Assembly: GCA_025358395.1 (NCBI GenBank)
Contig: JANYJT010000267.1
Span: forward strand, 1 to 32,264
DNA from: Bacteroidia bacterium
GTDB lineage: Bacteria > Bacteroidota > Bacteroidia > Bacteroidales > Prolixibacteraceae
Reading direction: 5' to 3'
Length of the DNA stretch: 32,264 nucleotides
Position 1 is the first letter of the stretch, and every line of letters starts with the position of its first letter. Both the position numbers and the translations under genes were made by a program. This document shows positions 14,905 through 22,535 of this stretch, piece by piece. The notes below the pieces were generated by a model. It was not told the DNA's origin and made no database searches. It worked only from the letters and a program-made list of their open reading frames with translations.

Positions 14905-15361
14905 CTTTTATAGCCTCTTCTACAAGTTGTTGTTGTGCCCATGATTCTGATTCTATCCAGAACTGTTCGTTATTCCACCAAGGATATGACATTCCTTTTG
15001 AACGGAATTGATCGATCAATACACTCCATGTTTCCGCATTATATTTCTTTTTTAGATAGTTCATTCGCATTTCTATTTCTGATTTCGATAGTATTAGTGT
15101 TGCAACGAATCCTATTGTTAAACTTAAACATATAATTTGGGTAGGATCTAATACTGCTGAACCATATACGGCATTTACCGTTTTTATGAGTTCTATTTTT
15201 GATGGATCTAACTCTTCAAGTACATTCGATTTCATTGCATTCATCGGGAATCTTATTAACCATAACATGACCATCGTAAGTATAGATCCGAAGATTCCTG
15301 CTTTAATACCATTTTTCGTAAAAACGAACATTTCATTTACGTAATAATTACTTTCTGTCAT
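14891..15361 (-). CDS. Two-helix membrane protein
   Basis: 156 residues. Helices at about 18-36 and 76-90; the C-terminal 60 residues are charged and Trp-rich (YPWWNNEQFWIESESWAQQQL). Overlaps the methyltransferase start by 14 bases. No family recognised. Confidence 0.7.
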   Translation of the reverse strand: MTESNYYVNEMFVFTKNGIKAGIFGSILTMVMLWLIRFPMNAMKSNVLEELDPSKIELIKTVNAVYGSAVLDPTQIICLSLTIGFVATLILSKSEIEMRMNYLKKKYNAETWSVLIDQFRSKGMSYPWWNNEQFWIESESWAQQQLVEEAIKDASH

Positions 15362-15384
15362 AGAATATCCTAAAACTAATTTTC

Positions 15385-15552
15385 TTATAATGATTTGTCC
15401 TTTGAGTTTAAAGCTTTTTCGTGTTCGGGGTCATTTTTTAAATAGGTGCATTTAAAACAATGATGCCATTGATATTCCGGAACATATTCTACTGATATAG
15501 AACCACATACCGGGCATTTTGTGAGATCATTAATAAAGAATCTTCTCAACAC
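15385..15552 (-). CDS. Small zinc-ribbon protein with non-ATG start
   Basis: About 55 codons starting at GTG (15552) or TTG (15549, overlapping the upstream stop as TTGA). CPVCGSISVEY and HHCFKCTYL give a four-Cys ribbon with two adjacent His. No ATG is available in frame. No family recognised. Confidence 0.58.
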   Translation of the reverse strand: MLRRFFINDLTKCPVCGSISVEYVPEYQWHHCFKCTYLKNDPEHEKALNSKDKSL

Positions 15553-15674
15553 ACAGTGAATGATCTACCTGCACTACACCCGAATATAGTTATATGAAGT
15601 GGCATCACAACCAGCTCTGTGGTAAGTGTTGCTATACCTACGATTATTCTTATTTTAATGATGGTTTCGATCAT
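15546..15674 (-). CDS. Small hydrophobic hypothetical protein
   Basis: 42 codons starting MIETIIKIRIIVGIATLTTE, with a hydrophobic first half that could be a membrane helix. ATG overlaps the stop of the methyltransferase (ATGA) and its stop overlaps the start of the zinc-ribbon gene, so it is coupled on both sides. Confidence 0.5.
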   Translation of the reverse strand: MIETIIKIRIIVGIATLTTELVVMPLHITIFGCSAGRSFTVC

Positions 15675-17005
15675 TTTTTACACTTTTTCGTCCAGTACGC
15701 AATGCGTTTGTTCGCAATCACTACATACTCTGTTTCCAGTTCAGTACCAATATAATTAAATCCTTCCTGAACTGCCGCAATGCATGTCGAACCACTACCG
15801 CAGAAAGGATCAAGGACTATCCCGCGCGGGGGCGTAACGAGTCTGCATAGGTAACGCATGAGCGATAGTGGTTTAACGCACGGATGTGTATTTGGACGCT
15901 CTGGATCTAATCCTTCATTTCTTTCGTTCTTTGAACATTTGGAAGTATAAAAGAATCTACTTGCCCCCCCGTAATCACCATATGTTACTTGGAGGTCTCC
16001 GGGTTTTCCTAATCCCCCATGTTCTAAGAATGAACCTATTTTTCTACGAGTGCAACCATCACCACTTTTTAAAATACCTGTTTGTTCGTCAAGTAATAAT
16101 GCTGATTGTTCGTCAAGTAAAAAGTTTGCAGGGAACCGTCCTTTTGGATTTGCACTTGCAATTGTATTTTTTTCATTATCATATCCACATGCAGTATCAG
16201 ACCATACTTCGGCATTTTTACGACCAACGCGGGTTGTTACTTTTTGTTTTTCATTATGAGGTATGCGACATGCATCTATGTTTATACCTCCTACCCCCCA
16301 TTTGAGCACGTTGTTTGCAATAGTACCTTCTAATGGTTTGCGTGCCATCACTATTGGTTCCCACGCCGGTTTAAGTGAAGAACCGTAACCGACAAATTGT
16401 TTTGCTTCATCAGACTGTGGCTTATCTTGAGGTCTTGGACATTCACACGGATTTCCGGATACTAACCATTTCCCACAAATATCACATTTTTTGTTTCCGG
16501 AGGGGCTTATATTCCTACCCAATCCTTCAAACTTATCTTCCCTTACAATTCCAAGATGTTTGTCAATATTTTTTGATACATCTATGCTTTTTGGAAATCC
16601 AGACCCATAATTATAGGAGAGCGTATCCCTTAATTCCCATCCTGCGTCCTCAATAGACACCATTAATCTATGGAAAGTCCTTGTTCCACCAAATGCTAAA
16701 AGATGTGCACCGGGTTTTGCTACTCGTAATGCTTCTTCCCAAATCTCAATACTCGGTAATTGTCCATCCCATTCTTTTCCCATGAATCCTTTTTTAATAG
16801 AGACACCGTTTTTACTTGGGCCACTCCGACCGAACTTAATTGTTTTATCACCTATTGATAAACTTCCCCCACGACTGTCCCCAACAAGTGCATATGGAGG
16901 ATCACAAACAATCGAGTCTATACTATTACTCGGAAATGTTTTCATTATACCTAAACAATTACCATTAATAATACGGTTTGCTTCAAGTTTATCTTCCATT
17001 GACAT
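15671..17005 (-). CDS. Beta-class DNA methyltransferase, probable N6-adenine type
   Basis: 444 residues from the ATG at 17005 (a GTG at 17017 is possible). DPPY (35-38) precedes a long target-recognition region, and DPFCGSGST (about 399-407) ends the chain; DPPY favours N6-methyladenine. A zinc-like insert reads KKCDICGKW...NPCECP. Near the end NTHPCVKPLSLMRYL is typical of phage and type II enzymes. It is related in plan, not closely in sequence, to the enzyme at 13399. No endonuclease gene is visible. The first codons overlap the end of the GGS-repeat gene. Confidence 0.87.
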   Translation of the reverse strand: MSMEDKLEANRIINGNCLGIMKTFPSNSIDSIVCDPPYALVGDSRGGSLSIGDKTIKFGRSGPSKNGVSIKKGFMGKEWDGQLPSIEIWEEALRVAKPGAHLLAFGGTRTFHRLMVSIEDAGWELRDTLSYNYGSGFPKSIDVSKNIDKHLGIVREDKFEGLGRNISPSGNKKCDICGKWLVSGNPCECPRPQDKPQSDEAKQFVGYGSSLKPAWEPIVMARKPLEGTIANNVLKWGVGGINIDACRIPHNEKQKVTTRVGRKNAEVWSDTACGYDNEKNTIASANPKGRFPANFLLDEQSALLLDEQTGILKSGDGCTRRKIGSFLEHGGLGKPGDLQVTYGDYGGASRFFYTSKCSKNERNEGLDPERPNTHPCVKPLSLMRYLCRLVTPPRGIVLDPFCGSGSTCIAAVQEGFNYIGTELETEYVVIANKRIAYWTKKCKK

Positions 17006-17147
17006 GTATGCTTCCACCTGCGTTCATGTTAGCATGAGCGTTTGCTGCATGAACTGAACCACCTGCTGATATGTTGCCTTCCACATCTCCACATCTACAC
17101 GAACCGCCACAGGTAATATTTCCTGAAACATTACCGTGATCATCCAC
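16989..17147 (-). CDS. Tiny GN-I-GGS repeat protein (GTG start)
   Basis: 52 codons from a GTG at 17147, overlapping the upstream stop. Three imperfect repeats of about 15 residues are visible: NVSGNITCGGSCRC, GDVEGNISAGGSVHA and ANAHANMNAGGSIHV. The regular Gly-Asn and Gly-Gly-Ser spacing with alternating hydrophobics suggests a small beta-solenoid of the polymer-forming type. It has Cys in the first repeat only. It overlaps the adenine methyltransferase start by 17 bases. Confidence 0.6.
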   Translation of the reverse strand: MDDHGNVSGNITCGGSCRCGDVEGNISAGGSVHAANAHANMNAGGSIHVNGR

Positions 17148-17397
17148 ATACTTGTTTCACACAGTTTACACCATCGTACTCATGAAATGTGATTTCATCA
17201 ATGTTCATCATAACCGTGATACAAATACCGTTCTCATTTGCCGGGCATTCTAAACATGAACATCCTGCACGGTATCCTTTTCGTTCTTTATCATAGAATA
17301 TCAACGGAACGAGATTGTGTCTTTTCATAATTTCTGACCGACAGAATCCACAGAATAGATTTCCGGCTTCTTTTCCACATTTATCACATTTCGTCAT
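17140..17397 (-). CDS. Zinc-finger protein
   Basis: 85 residues. CDKCG and CGFC (about 4-19) form one zinc ribbon; a second group (GCSCLECPANENGICI, about 45-60, and a C-terminal NCVKQVCG) may hold another metal. Role unknown; DNA-binding adaptor is one possibility. Confidence 0.68.
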   Translation of the reverse strand: MTKCDKCGKEAGNLFCGFCRSEIMKRHNLVPLIFYDKERKGYRAGCSCLECPANENGICITVMMNIDEITFHEYDGVNCVKQVCG

Positions 17398-17416
17398 AAT
17401 AACTCAATATACTCGC

Positions 17417-17423
17417 AAAAAAA
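17417..17423 (-). terminator. Possible archaeal T-run terminator
   Basis: A run of seven T on minus in the 32-base gap after the radical SAM gene. T-rich tracts without a hairpin terminate archaeal transcription. There is no strong promoter after it, so it may only reduce read-through. Confidence 0.3.
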
Positions 17424-17429
17424 TAGATA

Positions 17430-18161
17430 TTATAGTCTGTTTTTCATACGTTCTATAGTTGCATAATATTCACGGATACAATTACCGCAATACCTGCACC
17501 CGGTTTTACCTTTTTCGCCTTCAATCTTTCCACAGGAATATACATATACATTATATTTGAATAACGACATGATATTTTCCCATGATTCTGTTGTAATCGC
17601 ATAGTATGAGTTCATGGTGCGTTTGCGGTAGATATAATCTGATTTCATCTGCGGGTATTCTTCATAATACGCCATGAATGTCAGGACTACCGGGACATTA
17701 TTCGATGTATAATATTCTACTGCCGGTTTAACTACTGTATCGAGATTCCATGTATTGACTCGAATCCTTACGAACATTAGATTCTGTGGGATTGGTAGTT
17801 TCACTTTATGCCATTCCGTATCCGTCATATTTCCCGGATTTAATGTAAGCACTACTGGCTGATTGAATCCTTCAAGGTCGTTGTTAATTGCAGTGTTATA
17901 GAATCTCTGCGGATATTGTTCCGTCATATTCAATACTAATCTGCGATTAACATTGCTATCATTTCCATCGTTCACGCGCACTATGCTCGTGCGAGCGATG
18001 TTTAATGGGGGCATATTCGGTAGATTATCGTCAAGAGGTTCTAAGTAAGAACGTCCACTCTGAAAAAAACAGTCTTCACAGTTATTCGGGCATCGTCCAG
18101 TCTGCGGAATGCATGTAATGATTCCACTACCGGTAGTCTTTGGGTTATAGATATATGTCAT
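17430..18161 (-). CDS. Radical SAM-like protein with extra C-terminal Cys cluster
   Basis: 243 residues. RCPNNCEDCFF gives C24-x3-C28-x2-C31, the SAM-cleaving cluster motif. The middle (PVVLTLNPGNMTDTEWHKVK, then FVRIRVNTWNLDTVV) fits part of a barrel but lacks an obvious GGE motif. The C-terminus has TGCRYCGNC, a second cluster suggesting an auxiliary iron-sulfur site. It overlaps the SANT-like gene by 4 bases. Substrate unknown. Confidence 0.72.
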   Translation of the reverse strand: MTYIYNPKTTGSGIITCIPQTGRCPNNCEDCFFQSGRSYLEPLDDNLPNMPPLNIARTSIVRVNDGNDSNVNRRLVLNMTEQYPQRFYNTAINNDLEGFNQPVVLTLNPGNMTDTEWHKVKLPIPQNLMFVRIRVNTWNLDTVVKPAVEYYTSNNVPVVLTFMAYYEEYPQMKSDYIYRKRTMNSYYAITTESWENIMSLFKYNVYVYSCGKIEGEKGKTGCRYCGNCIREYYATIERMKNRL

Positions 18162-18412
18162 CTTGATTTTCCTTTTGTTTTTGCTTCGAATTGTAATCCA
18201 AGTTCACGCACTTTTGAGGTTATTGATGCATGTGATCTTCCCAATTTAGTTACTAATGCTCTTGTTTTTACTTTTCCGTAGTAACGTCCTAAGGTTTCTT
18301 CATCTTTTTTACTCCACGGTTGATTTCTTACGTCTCCAATCATTGCTTCGAGTTCGGGATCATATCCACGTTCATCAATTAAGATCTCGGTGTCCTTTGC
18401 TGTTCCTTTCAA
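18158..18412 (-). CDS. SANT/Myb-like helix-turn-helix DNA-binding protein (TTG start)
   Basis: 84 residues from a TTG at 18412, chosen because AGGAGG lies 7 bases upstream and the previous gene stops one base before; a GTG at 18436 is less likely. The domain WSKKDEETLGRYYGKVKTRA followed by LVTKLGRSHASITSKVRELG has the Trp, three helices and LGRS turn typical of SANT/Myb or GcrA-like folds. Likely a small regulator of the element; its coupling to a radical SAM gene is unusual. Confidence 0.68.
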   Translation of the reverse strand: MKGTAKDTEILIDERGYDPELEAMIGDVRNQPWSKKDEETLGRYYGKVKTRALVTKLGRSHASITSKVRELGLQFEAKTKGKSR

Positions 18413-18413
18413 G

Positions 18414-18608
18414 TTAGATCCTCCTATTGTAAACACATCTTAATTGTTGTTTACAACCAAGACTAATACGTTTCTTTAATAATTGATCTGTTAATGATGG
18501 AGTGTTAATAACAGTTGCTTGATCTTTTGAGGGGGTATGCTCCAATAAAGATCTGATCTTTGTAAGCGAATCTATATTGAGTGATTTAGTTGACGGTATT
18601 TGATTCAT
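18414..18608 (-). CDS. Hypothetical protein
   Basis: 64 residues, Ser/Thr/Leu-rich and basic at the end (LGCKQQLRCVYNRRI). AAGGAGTTTACAGT before the ATG is a good ribosome site. Its last codons hold the AGGAGG of the SANT-like gene. No family recognised. Confidence 0.55.
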   Translation of the reverse strand: MNQIPSTKSLNIDSLTKIRSLLEHTPSKDQATVINTPSLTDQLLKKRISLGCKQQLRCVYNRRI

Positions 18609-18646
18609 ACTGTAAACTCCTTATTCAATTCTTCGTGAGAGATATA

Positions 18647-18760
18647 TCACAGTTTACGCGATAATGATTCACATTCCTCTAATACTTTTGGTGTGATGAC
18701 TTTATCGAATTCTGCTTTCGCTTTATCGTGTCTTTGTTTTTGGGTGTTGTTTTTTGTCAT
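18647..18760 (-). CDS. Small basic helical protein
   Basis: 37 codons, MTKNNTQKQRHDKAKAEFDK then VITPKVLEECESL. Highly charged, probably one long helix. A G-run (GGGGG) 6-7 bases upstream may serve as ribosome site. No family recognised. Confidence 0.45.
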   Translation of the reverse strand: MTKNNTQKQRHDKAKAEFDKVITPKVLEECESLSRKL

Positions 18761-18771
18761 CAATTGCCCCC

Positions 18772-18778
18772 AAAAAAA
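18772..18778 (-). terminator. Possible archaeal T-run terminator
   Basis: Seven T on minus between the metallophosphoesterase stop and the next small gene, followed by G5. It fits a T-tract terminator or attenuation point. Confidence 0.28.
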
Positions 18779-18786
18779 TATTAGGA

Positions 18787-19575
18787 TTAGATCACTACAT
18801 CCGGATGAATCTCATTCCCTTTAAAGTGATAAATACTATGTGCGAACGAATAATCATTTCCATTGAAATCGAATCTCACATACCCTAATGCGGGGTTTGC
18901 AAATTCTACATTTGTATCACCAAACGCATCGAAAGCTTTATGACATGGTAAGATCATACCGAGTGAATTACTGAATCCACAGTATGTGTAATAATGCGCA
19001 TGCGATTTTAAGACGATATCATAATGACCCATTTCTTTCTCGCTTAATGCGGCTAATACGAGCGCGCGCGCGAGTGGGGTCGAACGGTATTGCCATGAAC
19101 TTTTAGACACACTCACTTTATGTTGAGCGTAGATGCGTTTGCCGTTAATATTCAAGCTCGCAAATCCACCTTGAAACTGACCCCCGCACATACCGGTTGC
19201 AATCCGATCCATATTAGGATTGCGGTCACTATGATACGGTGAACCTGACGTTGAAATAACTTTTCGGGGCTTAATGATTTTTACAAGATCGGCTAATACC
19301 ATCGCCTGAAGTGTAACATCAGTAGTCCAACAACCCATACCGGATTCTTTGTAGTTTTTACCATCTACAAGGTCTCCGTTAAGTAACAGGACATCAGGTC
19401 TGGGAACTTCATCCGCCATGTCGTACCATTTCTGCAGGATTTTCTTCTGAGTCATATTCGGGAAATATCTTCGGTTACGTCCGGGATTACAGTCTTCCGA
19501 GTTAACTTCCTCAGTCATTACTGCTCCTTCATTACCGACATGAATATCTCCGAGTGCAAGCATTGTTTTTGTCAT
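18787..19575 (-). CDS. Calcineurin-like metallophosphoesterase
   Basis: 262 residues. Motifs in order: GDIHVG (D10, H12), NGDLVDG (N66, D68), SGSPYHS (variant of GNHD, about 110-116), QH (H152) and SHAHYY (variant of GHxH, H192/H194). All five metal-binding blocks are present. Such enzymes hydrolyse phosphodiesters in DNA, RNA or nucleotides; phage members include nucleases and phosphatases. The substrate is not evident. The ATG overlaps a 23-codon upstream frame (TAATG). Confidence 0.82.
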   Translation of the reverse strand: MTKTMLALGDIHVGNEGAVMTEEVNSEDCNPGRNRRYFPNMTQKKILQKWYDMADEVPRPDVLLLNGDLVDGKNYKESGMGCWTTDVTLQAMVLADLVKIIKPRKVISTSGSPYHSDRNPNMDRIATGMCGGQFQGGFASLNINGKRIYAQHKVSVSKSSWQYRSTPLARALVLAALSEKEMGHYDIVLKSHAHYYTYCGFSNSLGMILPCHKAFDAFGDTNVEFANPALGYVRFDFNGNDYSFAHSIYHFKGNEIHPDVVI

Positions 19576-19646
19576 TATTTTAAACTCCGCTTGTTGATTA
19601 TCAATCTGCTATACAGGTTCGTGTATTGTGTGTTGAAAAAATCCAT
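19575..19646 (-). CDS. Possible 23-residue micro-protein upstream of the phosphoesterase
   Basis: MDFFNTQYTNLYSRLIINKR then SLK, with GAGG 5-8 bases before the ATG, ending in TAATG with the phosphoesterase start. It could be a coupled leader peptide. A second tiny frame (MYMHYKTIK) lies just upstream in the 50 bases that follow the next gene. Confidence 0.35.
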   Translation of the reverse strand: MDFFNTQYTNLYSRLIINKRSLK

Positions 19647-19702
19647 TTTGCGCCTCAAGTTAAAAAATGTTTATTACTTGATTGTTTTGTAATGCATATA
19701 CA

Positions 19703-20071
19703 TTATAGATCATTCCCGGTTTCTGAATCTGCTTCTGAATTTAGTTCTACAAGTGCATCTTCGGTTAATTCTACACCTGATAGTTCTTCATCAAGCATCT
19801 TTTTAAATTCCTGTTTACGAATTTTCCGTTGATGCTTTTGATCTTTAGAAGGATCTCTGCAAGAATGACAGTGACCCATGCATAACCCAGATGCATACGG
19901 ATGATATAAAAATCCCGTTTCACTGATTGAGTTACGTAATGGATCATTAAAATATGTCGCCATTTCTCCTTCTGACATATCCCTTAATGCTTTCCCTGTA
20001 ACCTTAGTCAGATCGATTCTTTTGGTCTTTTTCAGGTTCGGGTTATTGTATATCCTTTTCGTTCTTGTCAT
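19703..20071 (-). CDS. Hypothetical basic protein
   Basis: 122 residues. Basic N-terminus (RTKRIYNNPNLKKTKR), a central Cys/His patch (GLCMGHCHSCRDP) that could bind a metal, then a long charged helix with acidic end. No family recognised. It overlaps the upstream gene by 29 bases. Confidence 0.65.
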   Translation of the reverse strand: MTRTKRIYNNPNLKKTKRIDLTKVTGKALRDMSEGEMATYFNDPLRNSISETGFLYHPYASGLCMGHCHSCRDPSKDQKHQRKIRKQEFKKMLDEELSGVELTEDALVELNSEADSETGNDL

Positions 20072-20510
20072 AATTGCACTTGATCCCCATTAAGTTCTTA
20101 CAGAATTCGGTAGTTAATCTTTCCGGGTCATTTTTCATTACTTCCGCATGTGCTTTTAGTAATACACGCGGACTTTGTGATAATTTTAAATCTGCACGTT
20201 CTTTGACTGACACTATTCCTTTATGTTCTTTCATTATTTTAACAGTATGGTCAAGCATCTTTTCATTATGGACTTTCCAGAATTCTGTCAGTCCTTTTCC
20301 ATTATTTTTTGGTGCGCTATTGAGTTTACATATTCGTCTTTCCCGTTCTTCTGGTGTTAGATTTTCCCACAGTTTTTTATTATGACGACCGAGCATTATA
20401 ATTTTGCATTTATCCGAACATGTGAAAAATAAGATGCCGTTAATATCTTTCTCATAGACTTCTTTTTCTTTTCCACAGCAGTCGCAGACTTTTACAACAC
20501 GTTTCGACAT
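20043..20510 (-). CDS. Hypothetical zinc-ribbon protein
   Basis: 155 residues. CDCCGKEKEV...CSDKC (about 9-35) forms a zinc ribbon like those on phage endonuclease-associated modules; a helical stretch (NLTPEERERRICKL) and a basic part follow. It has no visible nuclease motif. Role unknown. Confidence 0.66.
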   Translation of the reverse strand: MSKRVVKVCDCCGKEKEVYEKDINGILFFTCSDKCKIIMLGRHNKKLWENLTPEERERRICKLNSAPKNNGKGLTEFWKVHNEKMLDHTVKIMKEHKGIVSVKERADLKLSQSPRVLLKAHAEVMKNDPERLTTEFCKNLMGIKCNYDKNEKDIQ

Positions 20511-20517
20511 AATATCA

Positions 20518-20691
20518 TCATTTAATTATATGGTCGCGGGGTATTGGGAATATTTCGCTGCATAAGTTACATTCCGCCCATTTAAGTACGGTAATAACTT
20601 TCTTGTCTGTTTCTTCAAACGATGGTCGTTTTACTACTGAAAACTCTGATTGCCCACAATTCGGACACCTTAATGGAACGTAGTATTTCAT
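20518..20691 (-). CDS. Small zinc-ribbon protein
   Basis: 57 codons. MKYYVPLRCPNCGQSEFSVV opens the ribbon and CNLCSEIFPIP closes it, a complete four-Cys ribbon of the transcription-factor type. ATG overlaps the previous stop (ATGA). No family name. Confidence 0.66.
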   Translation of the reverse strand: MKYYVPLRCPNCGQSEFSVVKRPSFEETDKKVITVLKWAECNLCSEIFPIPRDHIIK

Positions 20692-21347
20692 TTCTTATCC
20701 ATCTGATAATTCCTGATTGCACGCTCTAATCCAGTAAGATCTACTTTCGGATCATATAATGTCATTACAAGTTCAGTGCGTGTGTGGTTTGTTGGGATAC
20801 CTGTAGAAAGTTCATACCTGTAACCGGTTCCGTTCGCTACATATATCCTGTATAATTTCAACTTTTCGTTATTAACATCGGGATTTTTTACAGGGGGATG
20901 CCAATTGCGTTTGATTTCTCCTACAGTATAATCCTTCCCGGTTTTCTGACTGTGGACAGTCTTGAAACAGATTTCGTTCGGATCTACACGAGGGGTCAGT
21001 CTTGTATATTTTTTATATGACTCTTTGTTTAGATCAGACTGTTCTTTACGGTTCTTATCTGATAGTGCAGGTGCTATTGATTCTGAACCAATAAAATGCC
21101 CTTTCTCGTCACGGATCGGGCGTGTCTTCCCGTTTGAATGAATGACTTCTGATTTGCACTGACCTCGTTTAACTGGGACTGGTTCTGTTGTTTTGATCCT
21201 GTTAGGGGTAAATTCCGTTTTATCAGTTTTATTTTCAACTACGGGGATGATTCGTCCACGATGGGATTTTCCGACGATTTTACCAGAGTTGTCACGTAAC
21301 ATTTTTGAAATTCCTTTTTTATGGCTGTGTGTTTTCGATGATGTCAT
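20688..21347 (-). CDS. Basic hypothetical protein
   Basis: 219 residues with a long, polar, Lys/Arg-rich and probably disordered N-terminal half containing two similar motifs (LRDNSGKIVGKSHRGR and IRDEKGHFIGSESIAP), then a more compact C-terminal part (LKLYRIYVANGTGYRYELST, then LVMTLYDPKVDLTGLERAIR). Possibly nucleic-acid-binding or structural. No family recognised. Confidence 0.68.
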   Translation of the reverse strand: MTSSKTHSHKKGISKMLRDNSGKIVGKSHRGRIIPVVENKTDKTEFTPNRIKTTEPVPVKRGQCKSEVIHSNGKTRPIRDEKGHFIGSESIAPALSDKNRKEQSDLNKESYKKYTRLTPRVDPNEICFKTVHSQKTGKDYTVGEIKRNWHPPVKNPDVNNEKLKLYRIYVANGTGYRYELSTGIPTNHTRTELVMTLYDPKVDLTGLERAIRNYQMDKK

Positions 21348-21349
21348 TT

Positions 21350-21859
21350 CTAATCTCCATATATACTAAAAACTGTATAATATTTTTTGCATTTTTTACA
21401 ATAATATCGGTTGTTTCCATTTCGCTTACCTTTCTTGATAACATCTGATGTACTGTGACAATATGGGCATTCCGAATTAATTATTGCTACTTGGGGTATA
21501 GGTAATGATTCTTTAGATTTCTTTGAGAAACAAGGTCTCATTACCTGTACATATATCAATAAACCAACATAAATAGTTTCACAAATAATGGCTGCATTGA
21601 GTGCGATTATAGAGAACATAAATGCCCAATAATACGTAGTTGTTTCGATCAGGACATTCGGATTTAAAGATGAAAAGTTTTTCCACCATATATCCATACC
21701 GACTATCCCAAACAACATCATAACTACGCTTCCGAAAGATATGCAGACCCATATAATTAAGTGAATCCACATTGTGTTATGTGCGTCTGAAAGACTATCG
21801 TGAAGTATTTTGGCTTTATTTTCTAAGTTATCTTCAAATTCTTTTGTGAATATCGCCAT
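21350..21859 (-). CDS. Membrane protein with C-terminal IS1-type zinc ribbon
   Basis: 169 residues. Hydrophobic segments at about 30-54, 74-95 and 96-107, then a cytosolic ribbon CPYCHSTSDVIKKGKRNGNN followed by YYCKKCKKYYT, the kind found at the N-terminus of IS1/InsA and archaeal transposases (target-DNA recognition). Putting such a ribbon behind a membrane anchor is unusual. Confidence 0.7.
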   Translation of the reverse strand: MAIFTKEFEDNLENKAKILHDSLSDAHNTMWIHLIIWVCISFGSVVMMLFGIVGMDIWWKNFSSLNPNVLIETTTYYWAFMFSIIALNAAIICETIYVGLLIYVQVMRPCFSKKSKESLPIPQVAIINSECPYCHSTSDVIKKGKRNGNNRYYCKKCKKYYTVFSIYGD

Positions 21860-21883
21860 AATATATTAATGCCGTTACATTAT

Positions 21884-22150
21884 TTAATCTTTTTCTATTT
21901 TTGGCTCAACGATTTCGAGTTTCCACCCATCTTCACAGAATAAATGGTGTTTTAATCCATTGCACATAGGGCATTTGTGTTTTACTCTAAATCTATCTTT
22001 GTTATTAGGATTAGGTAGTATTTCAAATTCTCCATCCGGGGTGATTATATTCACTGATAACATGCCATAATTACAACTATATGTTACATAACCGTCTTCA
22101 TCACAGTTTTTACATATAAGTTTATACCATTTTGAGGGTGTTTCTGTCAT
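21884..22150 (-). CDS. Zinc-binding hypothetical protein
   Basis: 88 residues. CKNCDEDG (about 13-20) and CPMCNG (about 60-65) frame a beta-rich middle, a split zinc ribbon with the DnaJ-like CPMCNG box. It overlaps the upstream gene by 29 bases. Role unknown. Confidence 0.66.
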   Translation of the reverse strand: MTETPSKWYKLICKNCDEDGYVTYSCNYGMLSVNIITPDGEFEILPNPNNKDRFRVKHKCPMCNGLKHHLFCEDGWKLEIVEPKIEKD

Positions 22151-22304
22151 GATTGTTCTCCATTATACATACTTTATAGATATTCCTCCCTTTATATAAT
22201 CTATTGTGCCCCAATAACCCCATGAACATACAAAAGATTAATGTATATATGCATATTGTAGCTAATATCACTTTTACTATTTTGTGTTTCTTCCAATCAG
22301 ACAT
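22122..22304 (-). CDS. Small single-helix membrane protein
   Basis: 60 residues: basic start (MSDWKKHKIVK), a helix (about 9-32, VILATICIYTLIFCMFMGLL), then a polar tail. One base separates the upstream stop from this ATG. Function unknown. Confidence 0.55.
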   Translation of the reverse strand: MSDWKKHKIVKVILATICIYTLIFCMFMGLLGHNRLYKGRNIYKVCIMENNHDRNTLKMV

Positions 22305-22305
22305 A

Positions 22306-22464
22306 TTACTTACCGTCCATTACAGAATATTCTTCACCGAGTGCATACTTTAATCCTTTGATTTGCGCTCGAAAAAGATGGTTGATATGTTCATAAGTGA
22401 TGTACTTATTCGATTCTTCTTCGAGGAGTTTTATCTGTTCGCGTATTTCGAGTTCTGTTCTCAT
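22306..22464 (-). CDS. Small helical protein
   Basis: 52 codons, MRTELEIREQIKLLEEESNK then YITYEHINHLFRAQIKGLKY. Rich in Glu/Lys/Leu, likely two helices or a short coiled coil. GAGGAG lies 7 bases before the ATG and the ATG overlaps the upstream stop (ATGA). Confidence 0.6.
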   Translation of the reverse strand: MRTELEIREQIKLLEEESNKYITYEHINHLFRAQIKGLKYALGEEYSVMDGK

Positions 22465-22535
22465 TTTTTTATCTCCTCAATTACACGGTTGATTTTTTCA
22501 ATAGTTACTTTATTCGGAGTTATCTCGCCGTCCAT
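22461..22535 (-). CDS. Possible 24-residue helical micro-protein
   Basis: MDGEITPNKVTIEKINRVIE then EIKK, overlapping the end of the upstream gene by 26 bases and the start of the next by ATGA. Its last codons hold the ribosome site for that gene, so it may act as a coupling frame. Confidence 0.35.
   Translation of the reverse strand: MDGEITPNKVTIEKINRVIEEIKK

Noticed and set aside
13399..17005. A complete restriction-modification system
   Set aside because: Neither methyltransferase has a neighbour with nuclease motifs; adjacent genes are tiny membrane or zinc-ribbon proteins.
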